Shown one piece after another: positions 23,024 to 33,561 of a stretch of DNA of 64,000 nucleotides. Position 1 is the stretch's first letter, and every line of letters starts with the position of its first letter. This stretch comes from Taxillus chinensis. Lineage: Eukaryota > Streptophyta > Magnoliopsida > Santalales > Loranthaceae. The DNA lies in NCBI GenBank assembly GCA_023512835.1, contig CM042084.1:10970842-11034841 (forward strand), read 5' to 3'. The translations under genes and the position numbers were made by a program. The notes under the pieces were generated by a model. It had not been told where the DNA came from. It saw only the letters and a program-made list of their open reading frames with translations, and searched no databases.

Positions 23024-24034
23024 ATGTTTGGAACCCATAAACATCGCACATCCACTGCGTCTGCCTCCCTAACACTTGGCCCCGCAACAAACCCCACTCA
23101 AGTGCCGACGAGTAACGCCGAGGAGACCAAGAGCCTGAAAATGAAAAAGAAAGTAAAGTTTAATCCCAATGTGGAGATATTTGAATACAACCCAGACGAT
23201 GATGATGACACTGGGTCCCTGCTTTTGGAGGCGGGAGACAAGGGAATGAATAACAGCGTTTCAACTGCACCAACATCAAGAATGAAAACATATTGCAGAG
23301 ATAACAGTATTAGAGAAGAGGGTGAGACACGTTTCACTGATCTGGGCGTTTATGTTTGTGATTTCTCTGAGACACCCTACTGGATGCAATCAGCCAAGGA
23401 CAGTGTTCAAAATCCTGCACCCACTGAAGAGCTTAGCCCTGAGAAGTTTAATCCAAAAAAGTTGAACATGAGTCGGTCAGAGTCAGTCAGGAAACCCATA
23501 GAGAATCAGTCTCAATGGAACGCTTTGTTGATGCAGTCAGCCGCCGAGGACAGTATCGAAAATTCATTTCATCCCACCCCTTCCCCTTGTCAAGAGCCGA
23601 AGAATGTGAAGTTTCATAAGAAAAGATTGAATGGGAGTAAGTATTGTGCAAGTTCTGCTATGAAACCCATCCAGAATCTGTCTCAATTGAGAGTCGTGAA
23701 ATCTAGGGGTGCGGCACAGTTTCTATTGCAGACTGAAAAGGATTATACTGCATCAACATCGAGAATGAGATCCTACACCTCAAAGTACAAACACAAAGAT
23801 TGTAGGGTCATCTATGGAGAAGAGGATGAGATACAGAGAAAACGTGCAATCAATTCCACCAAGGCAGCCTCCTCTCTAAATGCCCAGGACAGTCTTGTGC
23901 GTCACTTGCCTACAAAAGAGCCAATGGCCCAGAAGCTGAAATCCAATGTGCGATACAGGAGCCAATATTTAAACCCTGTATTGAATCCAATTGAAAATCT
24001 CTCTCAGTGGAAGGCAGCCATAGCAACATCATAA
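23024..24034 (+). CDS. Array gene 3: unrecognised repeat-containing hydrophilic protein, 336 aa
   Basis: This is an intact paralogue with the first in-frame ATG at 23024 (the open frame extends to a GTG at 22985). It is the most diverged of the three, with about 14 replacements against copy 1, for example in the KKLN stretch of repeat 1 and in repeat 2 (VKFHKKRLNGSKY). The three P-I-E/Q-N-x-S-Q motifs, the acidic run and the KVKF motif are unchanged. In repeat 2 the KDVKF site has become KNVKF, which still fits the RVxF pattern. Function unknown. Confidence 0.8.
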   Translation: MFGTHKHRTSTASASLTLGPATNPTQVPTSNAEETKSLKMKKKVKFNPNVEIFEYNPDDDDDTGSLLLEAGDKGMNNSVSTAPTSRMKTYCRDNSIREEGETRFTDLGVYVCDFSETPYWMQSAKDSVQNPAPTEELSPEKFNPKKLNMSRSESVRKPIENQSQWNALLMQSAAEDSIENSFHPTPSPCQEPKNVKFHKKRLNGSKYCASSAMKPIQNLSQLRVVKSRGAAQFLLQTEKDYTASTSRMRSYTSKYKHKDCRVIYGEEDEIQRKRAINSTKAASSLNAQDSLVRHLPTKEPMAQKLKSNVRYRSQYLNPVLNPIENLSQWKAAIATS

Positions 24035-25289
24035 TTCAAGCTGGAAAGGAAAATATTCTTTCCTCTGGCTGTATAGTGGGACTGGAATTACACTAGTAGT
24101 TTGTTTTTCGTTTGGTTTTTAAAAATTCATTGTATTCTTTCCTCTAGTTGTATGTAAAGTGAAAATTTTCTATTAGCTCTGAAAATTTTCAATATTGTAA
24201 AGTTTCAATTCATCCAGTTTATTAGTTCGAAAAAGCAATACTATTCTAGTTTGTTTTTCAATTTTTTTTTTTTTTTTTTTTTTGTTTTTTTTTGTTTTTT
24301 ATTTTTTTTCTCGAGGTGGTGGCACTCCCTAATCATTCTCACGCGCAAATTATAAATACAAATAATTTTTTCTTAATCCATTGCTAAGAGCCTACACCTA
24401 ACAAGTAATTTACCAGCAAATGATTTAAAAAGTACTTTCTAATTCTTTAAAAACTGATGTACAATGAATGGTTGGAAGCAATAAACCATACCAAAGACGA
24501 GTAAGGACAAGGCACTACAAACTCATAAAGATAAAAGAGGAACAGCCGAATGTGGCTGGTGCAAGAGAGACGAGGCTCACACCAAAGAGCCATACCAATA
24601 CAACCTTAAAAACGGTAAGTGCGATAGACTAATCATAGGTTCATGCAAGATAGATTAACCTTAAATCTAAGGCAATCCAAAGACAAACAAGAGAGGGACA
24701 ATAAAAACTCACAAGAACGTAGACTGAAAACCGTTTGGTGCAACGCAGATAAACTTTGCACCATGGAGCAGTAGACCATATGATAAGAAAGAGAAAGAGA
24801 AATAGAGCAATAAATGAAGAGGCTTGAAACAAGAAGAAGCAACCCATATAAAACATACATTAATGAACAGGAATGGCGAAACTAACTGACGGATCTACAG
24901 TATGTACACGATACATGAGACTAAAGACCCGCATCTTACTCCACTGGGGAATGGTTAATGAAAAACAGTGTGCAAAATTGAGAGAACTTGGTACGATTGC
25001 ATAAACAACAACTAGATTTGACTTCTCTTTAAGCCCAATAGATAATGCAGATAGTAGTCAATTCAACCAACTCAGCCATGGTGCCAAATAAGCTTCAGGC
25101 AAACCCTTGCTCAGTTGCTCCAAGAGCAAACTCACTTCTCTTTTTCATTTTTATAAAAACATGACTGTAATCATTCACCAGAACCCAGATTAAGCCCATG
25201 ATTTTTTCATACGTAAACATCAACAACACAATACATTTCACATTTGTCACACATTCACCAAGAAGTATTACATAGAATTCAACAATCAT
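24035..25289 (+). other. 3' flank of array gene 3
   Basis: Counterpart of 3254-4534. It carries a poly-T-rich block at 24260-24310. The short minus-strand frames at 24633-24860 are shifted relative to copies 1 and 2 and are not considered genes. Confidence 0.6.
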
Positions 25290-25860
25290 AACAAAGGCTT
25301 CCGCAAGCCATTAGTCAGAGGAAATGAATCATTACAAGGACCCAACTGCAATTTCATGAAAATTAAAACTCACAATAACAGAATGCTGTCGACTCGTGTC
25401 TTTTCCTCCCGCGTCCTCTGTGTCTCCTCCTTTCTCTCACATTTTCTTCTTCTTCTTTTCCTTCAATTCGTGTCTGTCTGTGTCAACACCCCTTTCCCTT
25501 TCTCTCTTTCTGTCCGTCCTCCTTCCTTTCGTCTGTCCCTCCTCTTTTATAGCCGGTGGAGGGAGGGAGCAGGTGAATCAAGGGACGGCCATCGGCACGG
25601 GTTTGACTGTCGGCACTGTCGGCGTAGGGAGAGGCATGGCCGTCACCGTGATGGATCGAGCGAGAGATGCGGTTCCCGATTCTTCTCCCGATTTCATGGG
25701 ATAAGGGAGATTTTCTTCCCTGATCTCCCGGAGTAGGGCTCGATTTGGCGCTGCACTTTGTCTAGCGGAGCAAGGAGGAGAGGGAAGTGGTGCGGGAGAC
25801 GACCGGCGGCGTGTGGTGTGGCTTCGACTTGTGTGGGTAGCTTAGGGATGGGGGTAGGTG
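25290..25860 (-). repeat. Downstream module, copy 4
   Basis: Close copy of module 1, with minus-strand TATAAAAG at 25544-25551 and a small duplication of ctgtcggca near 25606. It ends in the same ggtgtggcttcga phrase but lacks the (TAA)n tract and the AT-rich repeat that follow in unit 1. Confidence 0.7.
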
Positions 25861-26914
25861 GAGAATACAAAACCATGAGTAAATGATAATAAAAATAGGA
25901 CCAATAACAATGTTTAATTACAATATCAATTGGACGCACATGAAGAAATAAAATGATACAATACATCATTTATGGTCGGTTGTTATAATTTTTTCATTTG
26001 TTGTCAAAATTAGATGTGATTAATTGTTTTATTATTTAAATTTTATTTTTCATTACTTGAAACTGATTCCATGAGAGTTGAATGCTCATGGAGGAAGTTA
26101 TCAATTGGAGGAAGTTATCAATTTTTGTGCACTTTAAATTGACATTGATGACCCTTTATTGATCTACACAAATGTCAAATAAAACAAAACAAAATATGTA
26201 GTATGGAATACACACACCATGCTAATTCTTCTATTAATGACACTCACTAAAATGCAGTTTTTGTTTGCATTATGAATAAATAGTATAAAAGAGGAGTAAA
26301 ATAAAAGTAAAAATAGTATATTATTAACTTTAAAATTGCTTCTTATGTTACAAGATAATTTATAACGCTATCCCAACGAACCATGATCGACAACTTCTCA
26401 AACTATGGAGGTGACAACTCTTGATAACCGTAATATCATACAATATTACTTATCTTACAACGCAATTATAAGTTGTTATTCATATATTTTTATTATTTTT
26501 TAATATCTTTATAAATTTTTAATAGGATTATAGGTTTTAGGTTTTAAAACTTTTAAATCAAGGTTTTTGAATTTAAAAATGTTGATTTTTAAAAGTTTTT
26601 TATTTTAAGGTTTTAATTTTTTACATTTGAATTTTCATATTTTTTTAGTTTTTCAAAGTTTGAGATTTGAAGTCATTTTTAAAATTTTCATGCTCTTCTC
26701 CTTTTTTTCATTTTATGTTTCATTTGTTTCAAGAGATCAAGTGCATATTTGGTACTTGTATTTTAAATATTTTTTTTTGAATACATAGATTTTTTTTGAC
26801 TGTTTTTCATTTGGATTTTCAAAAATAAATTATTTTCAAATGAAAAAAATATAAAAAATGTTTTTAATATTTTCAATTTTTGTATGGAAAACTATGGGAT
26901 TTTTTGAACAGCTT
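25861..26914 (+). other. Unit 3 tail
   Basis: Matches the unit tails at 5758-6033 plus 8584-9400 and serves as an empty site for both unit 1 insertions. It contains a local duplication of ggaggaagttatcaatt (26091-26122). No gene is seen. Confidence 0.65.
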
Positions 26915-27064
26915 TGTGCGTCACTTGTGCATCACTTGCCTACTAAATGGCCAATGGCCAAAAAGCTAAATACCAACATGTGATACATGAGCCAATATTT
27001 AAATCCTGTATTGAATCCAATTGAAAATCTCCTGCTATGGAAGGCAGTCATAGCATCATCATAA
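26915..27064 (+). pseudogene. 3'-end remnant of a further array gene copy
   Basis: The plus-strand reading follows the last 45 or so residues of the array protein: HLPTK-PMA-KL, SQYLNPVLNPIENL and a final WKAVIASS-stop. It has a TGA in the middle (in place of an Arg codon) and several replacements. The upstream gene part and promoter are absent; the sequence switches from unit tail to gene 3' end near 26912. The array gene's 3' UTR follows. Confidence 0.85.
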
Positions 27065-27209
27065 TTCAAGTGTTCTGAAAGAAAAATATGAGAACATTCT
27101 ATGATTCTTTGTTATAATTGTATAGTAGGACTGGGATCACACTAGTTTGTTTTTTGTTTGTTTTTTCAAGATTCAATGTACTTTTTTCTCTAGATGTATG
27201 CAATGTAAA

Positions 27210-27595
27210 AATTTTCTTTTAGTTCGAAAAATTTTCAACATTGTAGAGTTTGAATTCATTCAGTTTATTAGTTCTACTATTATGTATTGGCAAGTAGAAA
27301 GCTATATATATACACAGTTTTTTAATTTAAATTCCAAGCTACTATGTGTTCAACCCAAGTTTTATTCTATAGGAAATAAGTCTTTAACTAATTGAGTATG
27401 AAGAAAGAATGATAATGCAACAACATGTTTAGTAAAAAATATAGGATATATAAATTAGGCCCAATGTCATTTGTTGAATCGATGTACCAATAAAGTTAAA
27501 ATTTTCTATTAGTTATGAAAATTTCCAACATCGTAGAGTTTGAATGCATTTGGTTTATTTGTTCTATTCTTTTGTGTGCTTGCTAGGAGAAAGTA

Positions 27596-27640
<45 letters not shown>

Positions 27641-27800
27641 CATTTTAATTTAAATTTCAAACAACTAAATGTTTAACCCATGTTTTAATCAATCAACTAA
27701 GTGTTAGATTGAGTGTGAAGGAAGAAGGATAATGCAACTACATTTTAAAGTAAAGGGCGTATAAATTAGGATTAGTGTCATCAGTAATCAATGTACCAGT
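27210..27800 (+). repeat. Tandem duplication of about 285 bp derived from the array 3' UTR
   Basis: The order gaaaattttcaacat / gtagagtttgaat / ttattagttcta / AT run / tttaatttaaattcc / gataatgcaac / tcaatgtacca occurs at 27225-27490 and again at 27500-27800. The second copy contains an (AT)n run of about 40 bp at 27597-27636. Confidence 0.8.
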
Positions 27801-29889
27801 GCTACAGGGAAAATATAATCTAGTGAACTTGATTCAATGAATAGATAATTATGTTGGTCATGACACATACAACTACAAGTGAAAATAAAGTATTTACATA
27901 TGGAAGTGGGTTTGACCCCTTGTTAAGTTAGATAATCATATAATTACATTGGTCAATAAAGTATAATAAAAAAAGACAATATAAAACTGTTTGACCCTTT
28001 GTTAAGTCAAATGATCATTCCCAATACTTGATTGATTGAAAATCAATACAAATATATCCATTCATGCATCTAAAAATCAATAAAATCGTAACAAATTGAA
28101 TTTATGTATGGAAGTAGGTTTTTGTTATAAACATGACCTCTTTTTCACCCTATTATCCAAAAATTCAATATGTACTTTTTAATTCATAGCCTCTATATTA
28201 GAAGTTTAGGCTATGCCCATGTTAGAGAGTACTTTAAACCATATTCTAATGTCAAATGAAGAGAATTTGAATGGGAAATAAGCATAATTTTAGCTTATTT
28301 TGATACAATTGATTGATTAGTGAACTAACCCCCTAACATAGTGAATGTAGAGCCTTTTGTGTTGTTTGTGGTGTTTTTGTATGAAAAATAGGTCAAGCAC
28401 ATGGTTCAAAGAAAGAAGGAAAGGGAGGATAACAAACTGCAGAGAATGGTCGATTGAAATTTTAGAATGACCACGAGGATTTTGAATAACCAGATTAATC
28501 GACTACACTCTTGGAAACTTTAATTGAAAAGTTGAAGGTGGTCAACTGAATTTCAGTTAACCAAATTGATTGACCAAGGACAGTTTCTACGCAAAGTGTG
28601 CTACAGTTCAATTGAACTCTTGAAGTTACCACCTGTATGGCTCATAAATCTTCATTAAAGGATTGAACAACTCTCCTCAAAGCATTTTGAGAGTGAAACG
28701 AAATTCAAATGTTGGAGGGAATAGTTATTGGGTGGTTAGATAGTTTTGGTGTTTCGGGGGATTGAAACAAAAGGGGAACTGAGTGACTTTTAAGGGTATC
28801 GATCGGGAGAGTGAAAGGGGGAGGCTTTTGGGTTCTCAGTGGCAAGAATGCTTGTAATTTTTGGTACAATATTTGCTTAAACCTCCATGAAAGGAGGATG
28901 AATATTGATGTAAACCTATGATTTTCATTTCTTTATGATATGTTAATTTGAATTCCCTTACTTATTTATCAATTCTATTGAATGTGCATGTTAGAATTTA
29001 GTTTGACCATCTTATTTCTCGTATAAGGTTATCAATTGTGGATTGAAAGATGAAGTTGATAGATGTATAGTTAAGAGAGTTGTCTTGAGAAGAATATAAT
29101 TTGTGAAAGTCAATATTCTTATTTTGTAACCTAGTTAAGATCGATGTGATACTAATCTACACTCAAACAACTTAAACATTTAATGGGTTGCCCATCTTCC
29201 AAGTTAGGGTTTACACACGGGTAGATTATTCGAAAGAGACTAGTTCATGCATAGATGTTAGGGTTTAAATAAAGGAAAATTTTGAATTAGCATGAATGAA
29301 AAAATTGCATTAGTTGAAATCCAAATTCCTAATTCTTCCATAAAATCATTTACATTAGCTTTGTTAATTTCAATTACAAATTGTAAGCTTTCAAATTTTA
29401 CAAAAATCAAACTTTTACTTGATACAATGAATTACAAAATGAAATTTTTACTTAGCCACCTTCGCTTGAGTTCGATGTTTAAACTTTAAGTCCACTTTAT
29501 TATTTGGAACAATCCGTATACTTGTGAAAAGGCTAACAGTCCATAATATTCAGGGTTCAAATCTTAACTTAAAAAAAAAATATATTACCTATTCCATATT
29601 TTAGTTCAACTATTATTGTGCGAGTTATCATTGTTTACAAATCTTTTCCAGTTAATTCTACTCAAAGAACACAATTTCTAATTATTTAAACGTTCAAGTT
29701 TCCTTAAACGTTGAGCTACATATAATGGCAATCTCCAAATATTTTGTTGAGAAAAACGAATATGGCAACTCAGCAACATATGATGCCATTTTTTTTGGAC
29801 TACAAGATTGATGGAATATGAAATTTAGACAACGATTTTTCATCCAACAGCCAGGTTTGGACCACTAAACTGCATTGATGCAATGTGCC
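27801..29889. other. Intergenic, no gene recognised
   Basis: AT-rich. The 28380-28900 part has LTR-like character (a region with gtcgattgaa / gtcaactgaa repeats and a polyA-site-like stretch), but I found no termini, target duplication or protein similarity. Short frames such as 29292-29489 are low complexity. Confidence 0.4.
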
Positions 29890-30059
29890 CACGTGCGCAT
29901 ATTCTGTCACCCCGTCCCCGCAGAGACCCGCCCCGAATGGGGCGGGTTTTTTTTTACTTTGTTGGGTCACGGGGTGGGGCAGGGCATGAACATTCCTCGT
30001 CCCCGACCCATTTACACCCCGATTAGTCGCCGCCTCGCCCCGCCCCGCGTGCGCCTGGA
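29890..30059 (-). repeat. GC-rich block attached to the left arm of the inverted repeat
   Basis: This is a strongly GC-rich island of cgccccg and ggggcgggt motifs inside very AT-rich DNA. An internal cgccccgaatggggcg hairpin lies near 29931-29947. A weakly similar GC-rich stretch (ggcaggcatagtggggcccg) follows the right arm. This suggests it belongs to a transposon end rather than a CpG-island promoter. Confidence 0.5.
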
Positions 30060-30074
30060 AAACAATCTGCAAAA

Positions 30075-30152
30075 TATATATGCTACCGGTGGGAATTGAA
30101 GCCTGAACCTCTTCTCTAATTAGTATGCCTGTCAACCATTGGGCTAGCTACG
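30075..30152 (-). repeat. tRNA-like (Pol III box) sequence, left end
   Basis: Minus strand: tagcccaatgg fits an A-box, and about 35 bases on ggttcaggcttcaatt resembles a B-box. It could be a tRNA-derived SINE head or a decayed tRNA. There is no convincing cloverleaf, so I do not call a tRNA gene. It reads outward from the inverted repeat. Confidence 0.4.
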
Positions 30153-32435
30153 TTTTTGTAATATGTGCTAATATAATTAATATATGTACTTATAATATAA
30201 CATATCACTAAATAACAATAACAATAATAATTATTATTATTATTATTGATAATAATAATAATAATAATATTAATACTAATATTAATAAGAGTACATCATT
30301 TATTTTAAAAATAATAGTAGTTACAATTATGTATATTTATATTATGATAAAAAGTAAATGTACTATGATTATTTAAATATAAATACAAATCAATTAGATT
30401 CAAATTTAGTTTTGAATTTATTAATAAGTTGATTTTATGATTTAGGATTAAGTAATCCAATCAAATATTATTTAATTCAAAATGCATTAATATTTAAACT
30501 AATAATATCATTTACATGGTTTATTACTTTTATTTCAAATATGAAATATATACTATCAAATGTCAAAAAAACTCAAAACTCACTCTCATCATGCATGACT
30601 CATATCACACATGAAATAATTTGTCGATACTCATTAATTTGATTTAATATTAATTTTAAATTTATTAATATGTTAATTTAAGACTAAATGATATAATAAA
30701 GTATTATTTGATCGATAAGTTCATTAATATTTTAACTAGTGATATCAGTTATATGATTTATTACTTTTAACTCAAATATGAAATATATACTATCAATGGT
30801 CAAAACTCACTCTCACGATATATTTTCTAGTATATGAAAATAGTTAGTATCTTATAATTAACTAATAACATTTATTATAATTATAAGATTACATGTATAT
30901 ACTTATCATATCAAAGAATATATATACACTCACACTTAATAATTAATCGTATACAAAAATAATTATATTATTGATCGTTTTAATTATATTAAGATAAATA
31001 AGTTGAAGAAACATGACTTGTCGAACTAATGTATTGTTTATAACATAAGTGATATGATAACTGTGATATATTATATATAATTATATTAGTTAGGTTATTA
31101 CCACTCATATGATCATTTATTATTAATGATGATTATATTACTTAAGTTATCACTACTTGCTACTCAAGTTATTACTTATTGATTAGAATTTATATGTGCA
31201 TATATATAGGGATAACTATATAACTATATACATATACATAAATATATATATATATATATCATATAAAAATAAGTAATATGATAATTATTGAGTATCTGGA
31301 GTTTAATAACTATTATCAGAAAGTTTGTTGATAATTATTATATATATCATAAATAATTATTGTTTACTATGTTTACATAATTAGTGTATATACTTAAGAT
31401 TTATTAGTAGCAATAATAGTAGAGTAGTGATAATAATAATAATAATAATAATAAGTAAATTTTTTATTTTAAAAATAATATCACTTACAAAGTAGATATA
31501 CTTATATTTTAATAAAAATAACATTCAAAAGTAGTAATAATGTTTTAATATAAAATACAAGCATGTAAAATACAAATAAGTGATATAATTATAGTATATT
31601 AGTATGGATTAATATATTACGTACAACACGAGTAATATTATAATTATTCAATCAAATAATATTTGATTAGATTATTTAGTCTTAAATCAACTTATTAATA
31701 ATTTCAAAGCTAAATTTGAATATAATAAATGTCCATTGAAAAACTATTTCAAATATTAATGTATTTATTGATCAAATAATACTTTATTAGATCATTTAGT
31801 CTTAAATTAACATATTAATAAATTTAAATTAAATCAATATGATTACCGACAAATTATTTCATATTTGAATTAAAAGTAATAAACCATGTAAATGATATTA
31901 TTAGTTTAAATATTAATACATTTTGAATTAAATAATATTTGATTTAATTACTTAATCATAAATCATAAAATCAACTTATTAATAAATTTAAAACTAAATT
32001 TGAATCTAATTAATTTATATTTTATATTTAAATAATCATAGTATATTTACTTTTTATCATAATATAAATATACATAATTGTAATTACTATTATTTTTAAA
32101 ATAAATAATGCACTCTTTATTAATATTAGTATTATTATTATTATTATTATTATCATTATCATTAATAATAATAATAATAATTAGTATTATTGTTATTGGT
32201 GTGTTATTTATATGTTATATTGTTTATTAATTATCATTGATGCGCTCTTTATTAATATTAGTAATGATAATAATATTATTATTATCATTACTAATAATAA
32301 TAATAATTATTATTATTGTTATTTATTTATATGTTATATTATAAGTACATATATTGTAAAAATATTATTATCATTACTAATAATAATAATTATTATTATT
32401 ATTGTTATTTATTTATATGTTATATTGTAAGTATG

Positions 32436-32512
32436 TAAAAATGCATTGGCCTAGTAATTTACAGATACTTTAGTTAGATAAAAGGTTTCAGGTTCAATTT
32501 TCACAGCATATA
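32436..32512 (+). repeat. tRNA-like (Pol III box) sequence, right end
   Basis: The plus-strand tggcctagtaa and ggtttcaggttcaatttt resemble A- and B-boxes at the expected spacing. This is the inverted partner of the left tRNA-like sequence and also reads outward. Confidence 0.4.
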
Positions 32513-32545
32513 TATTTTACAGAGAGGCAGGCATAGTGGGGCCCG

Positions 32546-33561
32546 GTGTGGAATCCCAATGAAGGTCGGAATGTACGACAAATTGTGGCCCTACGCTAGT
32601 AACATGTTACAGAAGTAGAAGGTTCAGGCATCACCTTTGGTCTCACAATTCAGGTCTAGATAAGGATCATAAGGTGATCAGCGCCAATGTGACTTCTATT
32701 TTATGGCTCTTCAATTCATCTTTTAAACCATACTCTGGAAACCCACGACACCTCTACCTATAATATATTCGTGTCTTGCGAAATCTAATGCTCTAAAGAT
32801 ACCAAAACAAAAACAAAAAACATATTTTCCATCAAAATCCAAACCCAAATACCCTCAAGCTACCATAGCACAAATCTAGTCGAAGATACCATTCTTCCCT
32901 CAACCCACCACTTCAACAATCAACACCAGCGGCTCACAGCCTCCAAGGCCTCCGCAATTCAGACAACTAACCGTGCCCAAATTAAATCTAGTTCAAATTA
33001 CAGACAGGATATGGTCTTAATAAAAGAGCATCTAGCGGCCAAAAGAGGCACCCCCACCTTTTAACCCAAGCAATCCAAATCTAAATATAAGGGCATTTGT
33101 ATACAAATCCAGACACGCTCACCACAACAAAGCAAAGGCCTAGAGATACGAAGGGTGTAAAAAACTAAAACAATAGCAATAATCTTTTAAAACCTTCTAC
33201 ACCATTATGCACGGCTCTTTTGAACCCTCATAAATGAGTACAACTTCTGATAATACTACATCACACAAGCTAGAGGGAATGTACGACAGAAAAAGAATGC
33301 CCTGGACTACCAAAAACAATCATATTACATCAATGGCTGACCTCTGCCCAATATAGTATACAACAATATTTCATCACCAGTACAAGAAACAACTATAATA
33401 ATCACAAGGATACACGTGACCGCACTTCAGAATTGGGATAAATTGTGTGCTGCGTGTCTGCTTCTAGTATTTGCTATTTGTATTATATAAAATATAACTT
33501 TACACGCTGTAACCGAAGATGATCTCAGCACTAGATCCCTGGTATTTATCTTGAAGGTTCG
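32546..33561 (-). other. Downstream of the CIP7-like gene, including its 3' UTR
   Basis: Less AT-rich than the inverted repeat. The part next to 33562 must contain the 3' UTR of the minus-strand gene, but I cannot fix its end. No other coding sequence is seen. Confidence 0.45.

Larger units (their letters stand above)
30060..32545. repeat. Large AT-rich inverted repeat / fold-back element
   Basis: The left arm (about 30060-30835) is the approximate reverse complement of the right arm (about 31700-32545). Landmarks are catttacatggtttatta on the left against aataaaccatgtaaatg on the right, shared blocks rich in ATT/AAT triplets, and the ends gcaaaatatatatgc and gcatatatattttac. About 0.85 kb of AT-rich sequence separates the arms. 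Each arm also contains a direct repeat around tcaaatatgaaatatatacta (left, 30535 and 30773). There is no coding capacity. No target duplication was found, so the type is open. Confidence 0.75.

Noticed and set aside
30060..32512. Genuine tRNA genes at the two tRNA-like sequences
   Set aside because: Only box-like matches; no consistent acceptor, anticodon or T stems could be drawn.
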